64,000 nt of DNA. It comes from Schizochytrium sp. TIO01 (Eukaryota > Sar > Bigyra > Thraustochytrida > Thraustochytriidae). Both the position numbers and the translations under genes were made by a program. Below the pieces are notes generated by a model. It saw only the letters and a list, made by a program, of their open reading frames with translations, did no database searches and was not told where the DNA came from. This document shows positions 25,880 through 39,052 of the stretch, piece after piece. The first letter of the stretch is position 1; each line of letters opens with the position of its first letter. The stretch is taken from the NCBI GenBank assembly GCA_004764695.1, contig SMSO01000014.1:1315148-1379147 (forward strand), in the 5' to 3' direction.

Positions 25880-26430
25880 GATTGATTGATCTTCTCTGGC
25901 ATTCACATATATATATATATATACACGTGCATCTATTGGCTGGTGATGAGAAGTCAGTGCCTCTCTCACGCAAGGAAATCCTTCACAATCTCCGCAAAGA
26001 ACGGGTGGAGGCTGCTTCTGCTGCTGCCTCTGCTGCTGATGATGATCATAATAATACGCGCCAGTTTTACCTTCGAAGTTGAGACCTTCTGAAGTGTGTG
26101 GTTCCACTGGTGCGGACCTTGACCTCACCTCCTGGTTTGGCTTTTCTGGACAAAGAGACGTATACTGAAATGGTACAATGACTGTAATTGATTTTATAAG
26201 ATGGGCTCAGATGAGAACTTTGAATGGACCTCGATGAGAAGAATGAATGGCTTCTTCAATCTGGCGCCTTTCTTGCCAAGGCAGAAACAGACCATGGTCG
26301 GAGATAGCTGGCTCGGACTCATACCCCTCGAGCAGGTAGCCATCACTGTTGAGCTCAGCCGCAAAAGGTATAGCGCCCAGCTCGGAGCCGTGCCAGTGGT
26401 TGTGAAGCATCGAAACTCGAGCACGTAGCT
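25880..26430. pseudogene. Coding-like patch, both strands open (unknown)
   Basis: The plus strand carries GDEKSVPLSRKEILHNLRKE (about 25940-26000) ending at a TAG near 26080. The minus strand has a 67-residue frame at 26207-26410 starting MLHNHWHGSELGAIPF. Both are of mixed composition and neither is recognised. At most one can be ancestral coding sequence. Confidence 0.15.
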
Positions 26431-28359
26431 ACCAGGATGATGTTTGATTGATGATAATTGTGAGCACGTTTCGCACCTTAGTTCAAAGGGTGGTATTAGA
26501 GAAGTCTCTATCTGTTACTATATAGGCCCAGCTCATTTACTACTTTCTTCTGAATTTGAGAAATAACAAAAACATTGTTTTTTTAATATACTATTATTGT
26601 CAGCGGCAAAAAGAAACGTGACGAAGTGAAATGGTGGGAGGCAGATCTTCATGTTGTTCTTCAAGAGGTTGGAAAGTTCCAATCATCTCGAGCACTTCAG
26701 TTGAATATGTTAATTTAAATTCACGAGCTCCAGCTTCAGCTCCAGCGAAACCAACAGTGGATAAGTTGAAAACAAAAAAAAAACAAGAAGAAGGAGAAGG
26801 AGAAAAAGTGAAAATTGTACATCACGGCATGAAAACCATTCTTGTTTGGGTGACAAAATGACTGAGGATTTAAAAAAGTAATACAAAAAGGCGCTTCTTG
26901 AGCCAGCAAACGTGGGAATGCAAGAACGAAAGCAGCGAAACTAATACTCAAAGGCTTATGAGGCTGGAAGAGGCAAATAGGCAGACAGTATGTATCAGGA
27001 CTACCAATCACTCTAACAAATTAATTTCATTGGAACATTGTAACAGCAGCAGCAACAACCACCACCAATACATCTTCTTGGCTCTGCTTTTAGTTGACTA
27101 TTAATATAGTGTCAAAAGCAGAGGGCTTCGGATATAGCTGCAGTAAAATCGAAGAAATTCTGTAGCTGTGAAATATAGTTCGGAATACTATCGATGTTTT
27201 TGCCACGCTTGATAAGTACTAATGCCATTGCGCAGAAGCCTGTTATCCAGAATAACCTGTCGTAATCGCTCGCAGCCATTAGGGTGGGGCAAGGAGAAAC
27301 TACATACAAACGTGGGGTTAGTGGAAGCAAATGTTGGGAAGCTCAAGAAGGCAGAACTGTTCGGGAGATTGTATGTTTCCCTAAACCATCATAGTGAGAT
27401 AGTCCGACAACAACTAGTGACGACATTTGCAAGTTTTATCTGTATGTGCCTAGAGTTTCTGCGCTTCTCCTAAAATCATAGAAAGTTTGCGGCAAAGCTT
27501 TACCGGCATATAACAATTATTCTATTCTAAGCTTCTCTCCAGATATGCCTGTGCTGACCCCTAGTCTTGGTGGGAAACCTCTAATCTGAAAGGTATTGCT
27601 ATTACTTCGCAAGTGACGCCAAGTGCGGTTGACAACCTGAGGCACAGACGATGTCGTGGCGAACAAGAATGACCAAAAACAGTGTTTTGGTCTGTACTGC
27701 AAATCCCTGCAAGACAGCATGGTAGGGATGTCTAAACACTAGTAATGGTATTGCAAAATCATTACATCTCACTTGATTTTTATCCTTTTGCTTCAACTTC
27801 TGGAATAAAAATCCTGGACTAACACCTTCGCTTCGCTTTGATTTGCTCTTTTCATTTTGCATATGTTCTTAGTTGTTGCCGCTGACAGCTTGATCGTAAG
27901 GTCCAAAATAAGTTGATCATTCTAGCTAGTCGAAAATATCGCCTACTTCGACTTAAAAAGTAATCCTCAAGACGAAGAGCTTAGTTCCTGCTGCTATTAG
28001 TATTACTTATTCGTATTCGAAATTATTGGCTATGCTATCAACTCTACCAAGAGGTGGCTTCTAGATTAGTTTGGTGCGTGTAGGCAAAGCATACGTGATT
28101 ATGAAGTTGCTATTTCATTTGCCGACATCTCAAGTCATATGCATCGATGAAAAAAAAAGGTACTTGAGAATTTCTATATTTCATTACAAAGTACAAAGAC
28201 ATCTGGGAGTGGTGACATGTGGTTCAATTTCCTCTTCCCAACAAGCCTGCCACGCATGCTATACGTAGGTTTGTAAACTACTGTAATTTGTCTTTTACTG
28301 CAGGCGATGCTGCAAGTGCTTTAAAAGATCTTCGCTACTGCTAAAACTGCCCAATATAT

Positions 28360-28870
28360 TTAAAAAAAATACGTATTATTGCAAATTCTTCCCATTTTGT
28401 TTTCCTCTTCTCTCGAGCCTTCAGCTAACACTGTGTTTTCTTCGCTTCCTGATTTTTAATTCGAAATATTGATTTACATTAATTTATTTCCTTTATCTCT
28501 TTTTTAAACCAGAAAACTTAACTTTTGATGAATTTTTAAATTCCATTTAACCATTAAAAAGAATTTAAATCCGTGATTATAAATCTTTTTTTTTTTTAAT
28601 TTGAAACAAGCCAGTCCTTAAAAAAAAAAAATATGAGTTAGCTTATAAAATATTTTTAATGTATGTATTTCTTTAGATTAAAATTAAAAAATAAAACTAC
28701 TAAACTGTTCTTTAGCATAACAAAAAAAAACAAGCGTAAATTATAAAACTTTTCATGAACAGAAATAATTGTAATGATTTTTTAAAATAAAATGTCAAAG
28801 TCTATTTAATAAAAGAATGAATAGAACAGAAATGGAACAGTATGGGAAAAGTAAGTTGAATGAAATCAAT
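28360..28870. other. Very AT-rich tract
   Basis: Dominated by A and T runs, including T and A homopolymers of 12 or so around 28587-28632. No coding potential. Such tracts can serve as replication origins, matrix attachment sites or centromeric DNA, but nothing here distinguishes those roles. Confidence 0.5.
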
Positions 28871-31800
28871 TTCCATTGTACCAGAGACGCATTTAGCGAC
28901 AAAAAGTTTAATTGGAGAATGGAGTGATGCCGGAAGGAAGAAACTCCGCAGGTGCTGCTCTTTAGTATAATAGGTACTAGTGTTGTCCTTTCTTTATTAG
29001 TAGTTCACTCTTACTTGTCAGAGGCTACTTGGCTCAACCCTTTCACTTTGTAGAACTAGTTGAAATACTATTGTGATGACCTACTACCATCTTCCAACTG
29101 ATTGATCATCCAATTTCGATATCGTACCTCGAAACCTGGAGTTCATCATCACTTTTATTTATTGAAATTGCTTACATCCACATTGAAGTCTATTCTTTGA
29201 CTTCACCTCTCGCACATGCTCAACATAAGCTTTGAGACACGGTTGATCCATTCAGACTCAGAGTAGTTTTTGGTTTTAATTTGGTTTTGTAGTGGGAAAA
29301 GGGGACAAATAAAATGTGGCTTTAAGCACTTGAATAACAAACAATCAGCACGTTTTTGTTTTTTTACTGTTGAGACCGTCGTGCTGTCTTTTCCTCGATC
29401 CAGCAACACAGGACCAATCTAGCTGCCGCCAACGGCAGGTGCGATGGGAAAGTCCCGAAGCCCACTGCCGACCCAACCTTTGCTTCTCCTTTCTGAGAGA
29501 GTCGTGACGTTTTCGTGAGCCGTCACGAGACAGAAACATAAACTGTCTTATGCGTGCAATTGAGTGAAGCTACGTTTATGCAACCTTTACTACATGTGAG
29601 AAGAATAGATAAGTCAGTACTAGCACAACCAAACCATCGTTGCCTCACCAACTTCAATCTCAGCTTGCAGCACGTCTCGCCTATGCGTCATGAAGTAACA
29701 CGCCTTTGGCCGTGAACTCAAGCCTGTGGCAATCCTTGATTTACAACGATTGACATCCTACTTTGATCCCGTCCTTTCTTTCTTCTTCTCTCGCTTGTGA
29801 CGATGGGTTGAACTACGACGACATGAATAAATCAAGACCCAAACAACATTCATGAATAAATCTTAAACAGATGAATGAATCTTTAATTGATGGATGGGTG
29901 GATTGAATTAGGAAGGCGAGAAAGCATGTGCTGACATCTTGGGTGGGTCGGTACTCAAGCTTCTGGGGCCCCGCTAATCCGCACGTTATTTCTAGGTTGG
30001 AGTTCATCAGCCATCTGTGAGGGCTCAACAGATGATTAATTCCCTAACCTTTCCAGAGCGAGCTCAGTATCGGCTACGGCATAAGAGACGCATTCGATGC
30101 TGTCACAGGCAGCTTCTGCTCGTCCTTGTTCAGGTTCGCTGAGTCTGTAGCGAAGTGAGTCAATTCATCGACTTTGTCTCTAGCGATTCATCAATGATAT
30201 ATATAGATGGTATGAACTTTTAAGTATTGATTACAAATATAATGAACAAATTCCAAATTGACCGCATCAATGGCTAGTATGTACCTACTATTGTACCTAG
30301 CCGATCAGCTAACTAGCGAGAAAAGAAAAGGTCGGCGATGGATTGATGATTCTAACGCTGAAGCCCGAGTTTGCGCTGGTGCCACGCTCGGGAGCACGCT
30401 TGCTGCGGAGGGCACCAATGCTACGGTCGAATTCGTGAGCCGATCTGCAACATGTGAATCGTCCGGCTGCATACGACCACCCGCCCTGCAAGGCCACACA
30501 GGAACGGGGAGCCTTGATTGCTCCCCAATGGAGAGGCCCGGCACTTGCCGCGTCTGCGCGTTTAAGGCCTGAGAAAAGTTTTATCTAAAATTGTCACTTT
30601 TTTTTGCATTTTCTTAATTTTTTTGAGTACCATATATAAACATTTGTTCGAACAAGTAGAAGGCTCATTAGTCTGACTTTTCTCGTGGAGGCAGAATTTT
30701 ATTTAGACAAGGCGTATTTCTTTCATTAAAATGCTTTCATACTTGATCCTGCCTCCTCGCTGATAGGATTTGAGGACAAAAATCAAGAGGGACGAGCTTT
30801 CAATCTTTCGCGTTTAGCATGATACTAGCTAGAGATAAATGACAACGAAGAGTTGCTGTTGAATAAAAGGCAAAATATACAAAGCTGTCCGCAAATGATT
30901 TCAAATTTATCTTCTGAACTATCATCGGAATAAATGCAAATTAGTAATGTATCTTACTAAGCCAATCGAAAAAGGACACCTACTCAGAGAAGAAGTAACC
31001 AGTATATGCAAACAAGTTAAAAGGCTGCAATGATAAACAATAGGTTGCATTTCCTTTTGAGATTGACCATCTCTAGTTTGCATTTTCTTCTGTAAATTTT
31101 GGATGGCACGAGTAGCAACAACAAGCAAAAGAGGATAGAGTTATAGCACACTATAATTGATAGACATTGAATTGAAAGTGGGGAATAATCTAATCTCTGC
31201 GTCCTTGATGTAATCTACCAATAAGAGGTATTTGTCAACGCCACCCCCTACTACAGCAAAGCTGCAGTTGCTACAGCAAAAGGATAGCTTACGGACGAGG
31301 CTCACGTGCATTAGTGTGGATCTCCATCTCAGCGATCCGTTCCTAAGACTATCAATCTATGGATTTGTGTCTTTGACTCGGATGTCTATTTACTGACCTA
31401 GTGAGCGGACGCGCCGTTTCCTATGGGTTTTGCCTAAGCTTACACTAAATGCTATATAAACGTGCCAGAGATGCCTCTGTACCCCCAACTTAATTAATGC
31501 GCAACATAAGGAGGGGCTATTTTAAAGGTATAGAATAAGACTTCTTAATCCAGCGCGTGCCAGCACGTGCAGTTTCTAGAGAGTACTAGGGTTTATCGTA
31601 AGTTGCCAACGCCTGCCATCCTTTTTGTCTGTTGATCTTGATATCTGTTGCTCAGCGTTAAAGATCAACACGGCCATTGGCTTCACCTTGAAGCTTGCAT
31701 CTATCTACATCTGTAGTTTAATTCTAATGATCATGGTTTCTTTACTTTTCTTATTATCTCCTAAAATCTGCATTTAAGGAAATGCTTGCTTTGGAAAGTT

Positions 31801-33893
31801 CTTGCTTTTTTAATGTTGGAATGTTGGATTCTGAGGTGCAAAAATAGCAGCACAAGCTTTTCTGTACAGCTTCATACTTGTAACTTAATAGCTCGCACTT
31901 ATTGTAAAATTGAATTGATTGCTATACAAAGGCTTACTTTTATTTTTTCGAGAAGCACAAGACCGGGAAACTTGGGAAAGACAGACCAGTGGCGGAGGGA
32001 CAATAAATTGCTCGCCCCAGCACGTTTCAAGCCGCCAGGCGGCCAGCCTGGTGCGTTACGGCAAAGCATCTCATGCTTACATTGATCTTGTGCACAGAGA
32101 CTCTTTTGCAAGCAATGTGTATTCATTCCTCTCTATGAATCGAATTTAATTCGTTTCGCAATTATATATTATGAAAAGGGACACTGATGCCAACGTGCAA
32201 TGGCAAATAGCAACGGACGATATATGAATCGCTCCCCAATGCACGACGTAATGAATTAGGAATTGTAGTTCCACTGTTTTGAAGTATTGGGCATAGGATG
32301 CAATACTTTCACCACTATCGTGTCAAAAAACCAATCAAAGCGGCGATAAACCTGCTACTGCAATAAACACTCGCCCATTTGCCTGCTTGCCTGGCCGTTG
32401 ATGCACTACCCCGACCTAGAATGGTAGTATGGTAGGTTGGATAGTCCTCGTCAGTCACGAGATAAACCCTCGTTACCAGTACGAATGAAACTCATGAGCA
32501 TGAGAGCAGCTCGACGGCGCTTCGTTTCAAGAGAATTGCAAGTTCAAGCAAGGCTCGGTCTCCTCGTCGCTGCAGGAGCTGCTGATCATTATCTTGTGAC
32601 TTTGTAGACGCAAGAGTGGGTCAAGATGCTTGGCTGCGCAAAGGAGCTGACTTTGGGTAGGATTAGAGAAATCATAGCTAAGTTGATATTGGAATGGATG
32701 GATAATTAGACTCATTTGATTGTTACTTGGGTGAGACCTCGCGGGCCTGGTCGCTTGTTGTCACTTTTTTTAAAGTTTTATTTTTCAGAATAAAACATTT
32801 CAGTTTTAGGTTTTAGGCTTAATAATTTTTATTTCTTTTTGAACATAGAGAAAATATGTTTAAAGGAATAAAGAAGAAGGACTTTAAAAATTTAATTTTT
32901 TTTTAAATGCTCTTTTTCTTTTCTCTTTCGAGTGACTACTCTTTTATTTTTATTTATTTTAAAATTAAATATCATGTAAAAGCTATTTACCGTTCTTTCA
33001 AAAGAAGAAGAAGAAGAACACCCCAGGAAGCAATTTTGGCGAAGAACATTTCGTTCCAGAACCACCTAAGTCACAAATTAAAACATTGAGGCCTGTCTCT
33101 GTATCTACGTCCGAGCTTGGTTTGCATAAAATTCGAAGTGCTCGCATGGATTTGTCGTCGATAGTTGCATGAAATCCTTCGAGTGCTGTCGACTGCGATA
33201 ACCGCAGTCAAGGCAAGCCTAAGCTACGCTGTTGAGGGATGGGTGCTCCTACTGCGAAACGTTTTCCGTAAAAGGAAACATCAAACATAAACCCTCCTTT
33301 GTAGCACCCTTGACCAAGCTCAGCTCTGGTCCAGACAAGGCCAAGCCCTGACGCCATTCCCACTGAGAGGACGTGGAGTTCACGGTCTGAAGTGAGGGTT
33401 TTACAATGGGTTAGTTACTCTGGCAAAAGTAGAGGCTATCACAGAAAACCGAGGTCGATTGGCCATTGGGCCATTTACAGAAAGAACCAGAGTACCGGAG
33501 ATCGACTCGACTCGATTTTCACGGAAAGAATCAATGCATTAAAATTTGCTTAGTTTTATAAAACATTCAAAGGAGTTGGCGAACAGTGAATACATTTACG
33601 ATGCGGATTCACTCGTGGCACGAACCAGTGACGTGGTTTTTTGAGCTGCCAAATCTGGTCAAACGGCGGCGCTCTTATTCTGAAGACACGGCGGGGTCTT
33701 GAAAAAACGCATAATTCAGAATCTAGCTGCGAACTGCTTAGTTTTCGGGATAATTTAAGCTCAGGAGTCGAAGATGTGTCCAACTCTCTTGAAGAGTCAT
33801 ATTATTTATAACAAACAATCTACTAGAAGTTGAAGTCGAGACACTTTCATGAGTTTGCGATTGCCAAGCATAAAAAAAACCTTCTTTAAATTA

Positions 33894-33917
33894 AAATGAA
33901 ATGAAATGAAATGAAAT
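33894..33917. repeat. (AAATG)n pentanucleotide run
   Basis: Four to five AAATG units, one of few odd-period arrays in the window. Confidence 0.9.
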
Positions 33918-34022
33918 AATAATACTGCTGCCAGAGGCGAATTCTGAAATGGTTTTATAGTGTACCTTCCTAACTAACGCCTCAGTCAGTACCTTTGCGT
34001 ATTTCTGCCTCCGTCCTTGTTC

Positions 34023-34027
<5 letters not shown>

Positions 34028-34058
<31 letters not shown>
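34028..34058. repeat. (TA)n array
   Basis: About 15 perfect TA units. Confidence 0.95.
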
Positions 34059-34062
<4 letters not shown>

Positions 34063-34368
34063 GCCATACTCTTTTTTATTACGCAGTTTACAGAATGTCG
34101 CGTTCTTGACCAAACTAGTCCAAACCTGTGTCCATCCCTGCTTCATACTCGCCCAATTAGTTCCACAGGTGTCGAAATCAAAACCCTGTTCGAAGCTCTA
34201 AGGGCTCTCTCTCCCCATCGATCCCCTCCGAGCACCACTTTGAACCAAGCTTTCAATCATTCATTCAACCAAAATAACTAAGTATGCCTTATCAAGTAGC
34301 ATCACGACACCTCGGAAACTCAGCGCACAGGAAAGAGCTCTGAGCTTTCCCTCCTCCTGAATATCTAT

Positions 34369-34430
34369 GTATGAATGAATAAATGAATGAATGAATAAAT
34401 GAATAGAATGAATAAATGAATAGAATGTAT
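34369..34430. repeat. (GAAT)n/(AAAT) degenerate array
   Basis: Imperfect GAAT/AAAT units. The same family recurs at 40232-40302 and, inverted, at 16570-16613. Confidence 0.9.
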
Positions 34431-34528
34431 GTTGTATGTAAGTAAGTATCCCTCAGACCGTCTAAGTCTGTCCTTCTCCCTAAGGGGTCTCTCGTCAACA
34501 ATCTTAGCGCGTCTTTTAATCAAGAGAG

Positions 34529-34559
34529 CTTCTTCTTCTTCTTCTTCTTCTTCTTCTTC
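34529..34559. repeat. (TTC)n trinucleotide array
   Basis: About ten perfect TTC units in non-coding DNA. Confidence 0.95.
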
Positions 34560-35257
34560 AAGGTCAATGACGTTTGCCCATCTCGCTTCAATTGGCAGCT
34601 ATAGCTAGCTAGCTCTTGTGAGCTTTGCTCGGCTTGCCTTGACCTCATGCGACTCCCTCTGATTCCATCACCCGTCGCCGCTTTCTTCAACTGAGCACGT
34701 CCAAATCTAACTTAAATGGCTTCCTGCCGGAGCTGGGCCCTCACATGAAGTGCATCGTAGAAGAACGAGTCAGAGCATAAACGAGCTGGCCTTAGCGGCT
34801 TCGCCTAGGGGGGCTAGCAGCCCCTTGAGTTGAGTGGAAGCGCGCCTGAGTTTTAGTCGCGCTTTCGATGCATGTGTACGACCTGAGAAAACGCGCAGGA
34901 GATTGCTCTCTCGTTCTGCGGAATCCATCATGATTGAGCTGCGAGCTGATGATGGAAATCGAATGAGTGGCTGTGCTTCGCGCCGCTCGCTTCCTTCAAG
35001 CTGTGCTGGGATTTCAGGCCGTGCTGGGATTTCAAGGTTCTCGTTTTTGAGGTAACAGAAGCGAGCTGATGCAAGCAGCGCAGAAGCAGCGCTCGAGGCC
35101 GAATGCTGCTGTCAAAGAGTAGTCTCTGGAGCAGCAATCAATTCGATCCTTCGCTAGCTTCTTTCAAAGCTGCAAACACAAGCTGCTCGCTGAGAGGGAT
35201 GCGATCAACTGCTCGCAGGGGACGGCAGGTGCGATGTAATTTACCTGCGAATTGAGA
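34560..35257. other. Gene-free interval
   Basis: GC-richer, with a GCTA palindromic run near 34600-34615. Short overlapping frames on both strands, none with motifs. Confidence 0.5.
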
Positions 35258-35880
35258 GTTGGTATGTTCATTTCATTTATTTGTGTTTGCTTGTTTGCAA
35301 GTTTGCGTTGATTTGTATTGTACAGCTTTCCAAATGATGGCTCGCGTAAAAACCTGCCAGAAACCTCTGCGAGTAGAGGAACCAACAGTGCAGGAGGGGT
35401 TGGAATTCTGGCGTGCGGAGGCCCTGCAGTGGAGTCTTTGAGGAAGCTGCGTCCGAAGTTCGGAAGACCCTGCGCTTGGCAAAGAAACGATTCCACCCTC
35501 AAGTGCTCACGACACAGAGGGGCTTTATTCTTCCTTGGCTACAAACCATGGGCCAAAGTCTTTATTCAGGGCAGCGCCACCGTGCATGCGACGAATGAAA
35601 GCTCTCACGTGCACGAAGGAAGAGCTTCTCCTGAGACAATGGGATTAAATTGCGAAAGAGGCAACGCTCGTCTTGAGGATTCACGGCACCCAAATCTGGC
35701 GAGACAAACTCGATCGCTCAACCAGAGATGAGGAAAGTTTGGATCTATGCCTTGAAGTCGCAGCCACTGGTTTTTGTAATCACATGCACTGGGTCCTCTC
35801 GGTTTCATTCATGAGTAAATTTGGGTTGGGTTGCAATCGAAGCCTGTGGTGCAGGTTTTCGGAGATGATCTTCATGTGAA
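35258..35880 (+). pseudogene. Frame-broken coding-like region (unknown family)
   Basis: Successive plus-strand stretches look like pieces of one charged protein in changing frames: MMARVKTCQKPLRVEEPTVQ (about 35335-35395), then FEEAASEVRKTLRLAKKRFH (about 35437-35497), then MKALTCTKEELLLRQWD up to a TAA near 35646, then IAKEATLVLRIHGTQIWRDK and onward in the frame that stops at 35877-35879. Two frame changes and one stop would break an original ORF. The family is not recognised. This is the best candidate for an eroded gene in the desert, but it remains unproven. Confidence 0.3.
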
Positions 35881-38800
35881 GTCTCGAGTGAAATCGCTAA
35901 TGTCACGCACCCTTCGCCACTCGAATGAATCTAAGCGTGACATTGAAGCAGGACCTGGCGCCTCGCTGACTGATGAACGTCTAGCCCTAGGAAGAAGGCC
36001 CGGTCGTCACGTGCTTGCCTGGCGCGATCAACTTGATTGCTTCTAATTCGAGCTGGTTTCGCAGCACGAGTAGAGCTCGATGTTCAAGTTGTACATTTCG
36101 GCACATCCAGCTTTGCATATGAGGAATAGAGAACCAGGTACCTACCTACACGTGCGTGTAAACAGAGCACAGCACAGCCTCGTGGACACTCGAAAACGAA
36201 GACGAAGAAGCCAAAGAAAGCCTGCAGGACCGGACGCAGCAAATGCAACCAGGAATGCACTAGAGCGATACATCGTGGTTTGAGCTCTTTTGGCGGAAGG
36301 ACGCAATCAGAGGAACTCGAGCGGAATCGGAACAGCATTTCGTAAACTCGATGATCAGTTTTACTTTACCCACTCTCAAGGTAGTTTTACAATGCCCCAG
36401 CGTGCTTCTGCCTGCTCGCTATTTCCAAGTCATCCCTTCAGCAATCGAACGCAGACCTACCCAGCTCGCGTGACGACGTGTCTACGCATGAGGCAGGTAC
36501 CTAGGTACGTGCCACACTGCTGATAACTCACTGCAATTCTTCATGGTACCTAGAATTTACAGGGCTACGACATACATACTTCAATTCCCTCTACTCGCTT
36601 GCGTGCTTGTGTTTGTTTGATTCCTCCTCTCTTCTTGTCATTACAAAAATTGAAACAAAAATGATAAAAGATGAAGGATTTTCAATTATAGAAGAAATAA
36701 GCCATCCTGAGCTTACCTTTTGGTGGAGAGAGCTCACGCGATGAACCCCGTTCATTCCAATTCGTATTGCTCGCTCTTCCAGGAAACCAAGCTAGAAAGG
36801 CAAGTGCCACGAGGAGCCTGAGCGTGAAATCAATCAGCTGTGATCTCTACAGGATCCTGCAAATTAACAAGAGCTAGAAGATAGGCAAACCAATACCAAG
36901 GGATGAGACCAATGGATGGCCAGTGTAACTTGTGGTTCTCTCCATCGACTATTTGATTGCCATTCCTTGTTCGCTTTCGAAACAGATATTCCAATAGCCA
37001 TCAGCCACAGCTGTGGCGACATCCAGGCTCCGGGTTGTCCCTGCGATGCGAAAATAGGAACTATACTGATAAGAGACATCTCCCTCTGGATTTAAGATTT
37101 CTTTCGGTCTGGAGAACCTCGATCACTCGATCATTTCATGAAGCTGAAAAATTCTGGCGGGGCCTTCGAGAGGCTGGTAAGGAGGAGTGCTTACCCGTGT
37201 ATTAAGTTTTAGCTTTGGAAAAGAGCTCTCTGTAGGATTTACTCATTTCCTATTCGCTGCGGAACTGCAAGACATTCTGATGATTGTACCCCGAAACAGT
37301 TGAAATGATGGAATTCACTGGAGAAATCGAACAAGCTCAAAGTGTTTGATTCAAGACATTACCAAATCCAAGCCTCCACTCTTCCCCTGGCAAAGACGAG
37401 GGGCATCTAATTTAGGACGACAGCGATGTGAATAGAGAGCATCCAAGCAAACATCAGTTAGACGTGATACTTACTCCTGCAGACCTGCATGGTAGCGTAG
37501 GAGTAGGTCATTTCCATTTCATACGTGTATATTTAGGTTCACTCGCACGCGCTGAGTTAAAGGCTCCCTGTTGCAGCTTGGCAATCCATCACCAGAGCAG
37601 AGACGTGCAATTTTTCATAATTTTGTGCAGAGAGAGAGAAACTTAAAACCAAATATGCGTCCTGCAAGGGTCTGCGTCTTCCGTCGCGCACGGCGAGTAC
37701 TTGTAAAATCATCGAGGCCAGCAGATTACTTGAGCTGTTTGCTTCTCGAGGTTTCCTTTCCTTTAGTTACGCTTGCTTACATTAATTGCGCCTGCTTCAG
37801 CTTAGTTCATCGAATCGTGGAGGACTGTCTTACAAATTGCAAGCAAGATGCATTCCGAATTTCATCGTTCGCTTCAATCGCCAGCTGACCATATATAACA
37901 TATTGTCCGAATGAATTTGCTTCTTCAAGCTGGCGAGGCGGGGCAGTCTTCAGACGACTACCCGAGCAAGATCATCAAAACTTTCCTATTGCAGCCAGTG
38001 GTTAAACCTCAAGTGCTTTCCTAATCGAACCTCGTCTTCTCTGGCGGTACAGGCGAGACATCAAATTTAGTGCACGCTGACTTAGATTCAACTCAAGATC
38101 GACAAATTCCATGGCGAAGTATTCCTGATTCTACGTTGCCTGCTTGCAGCTGCAAAAGACCCCGAACCGGTCACCTTGAAAACTCCAGCAGGCGCGTGCT
38201 CGTGGCCACCTCAGATCGATCTTCTTCTTCAATGAAAATGGATGGGCAGCTGGGCTTTCTTTCCAAAGCAACTCGACGATCATCGGCTCACAGTAGTAGT
38301 CACGTGCTGCAGCAGCGTGAGCAATTCATGCCAAAGTCAGAGCACTTGATCATCTAAAATCTAGCACGTCACTTTTACAATTCGCAAGTGCCGCTTCGTG
38401 CACGCGACGGGAAAGCTACCTTCACTACTACTGTTCTTCTAAGCGTTCCAATTGGATAAACTTTCGCAGGTCCATGAAGAAAACTTTCATGTTCAATGCC
38501 GACGATCACGAGAGAGCGAAGGCCAACCAACCAGCCAGCCAGTTCCAAGAGAAGAGCCTCCTTGCCTTCGTGCAGAGCGTCAGTGAGGCTTCAACGGAGA
38601 ACCTCCGCTCCGCTCAGCTTGAGCGCGTGTTCGTGTTCGTTGTTGTCCAAGTTGTGATCTTTTTTCAGTTTTCCAACAAAGTCCTCCTGCTCGTGATCTT
38701 TCGTTTTTTTTTCCTGTGGACATGGTTTTATCTACTTTTTGCCATTTCGTATGCGTCGGTGTCCTTCCTCGACCTTCTGCTGCATCGATCTCCCGTCGGT

Positions 38801-39007
38801 TGACGAAGGAGTTATCAGATCATTCGCTCCTTGCTCGAAAGGGTGGGTAGCTGGCTAACTAGCTGGCTCTTGCGCGCTCTTCGGGTTCCGATCCCGAACT
38901 CTCTCCACTTAGTTCTTCTGTTCCTTTATCTTCGTTCGATCACGAGAAACGCGAGGAACGTTTTGGTGAAGAAAGAGAACAACGGAAGAACGCCTCTTTC
39001 CCTCTTT
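35881..39007. other. Gene-free interval
   Basis: Contains the palindrome GTACCTAGGTAC (36497-36508) and no large array. Open frames are below about 110 codons and unrecognised; one near 38474-38803 includes a hydrophobic Phe/Val/Leu-rich stretch that looks like chance T-rich sequence. Confidence 0.55.
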
Positions 39008-39009
39008 TT

Positions 39010-39052
<43 letters not shown>
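39008..39052. repeat. (TTTC)n array
   Basis: About 11 perfect units, matching the array at 7080-7124 in type and length. Confidence 0.95.

Larger units (their letters stand above)
26431..34020. other. AT-richer, microsatellite-poor gene-free interval
   Basis: Few tandem repeats compared with the flanks, apart from an AAATG pentanucleotide run at 33894-33917. It includes a very AT-rich tract (about 28360-28870) and a GC-richer island (about 30330-30570) with open frames on both strands. No gene, RNA or mobile element recognised. Confidence 0.6.

Noticed and set aside
30258-30572. Open frames on both strands in a GC-richer island
   Set aside because: No recognisable motif on either strand; mixed frames suggest only a local composition shift.
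38474-38803. 109-residue frame with hydrophobic stretches resembling a membrane protein
   Set aside because: The hydrophobicity comes from T-rich DNA (Phe, Val, Leu codons); no conserved motif and no supporting neighbours.
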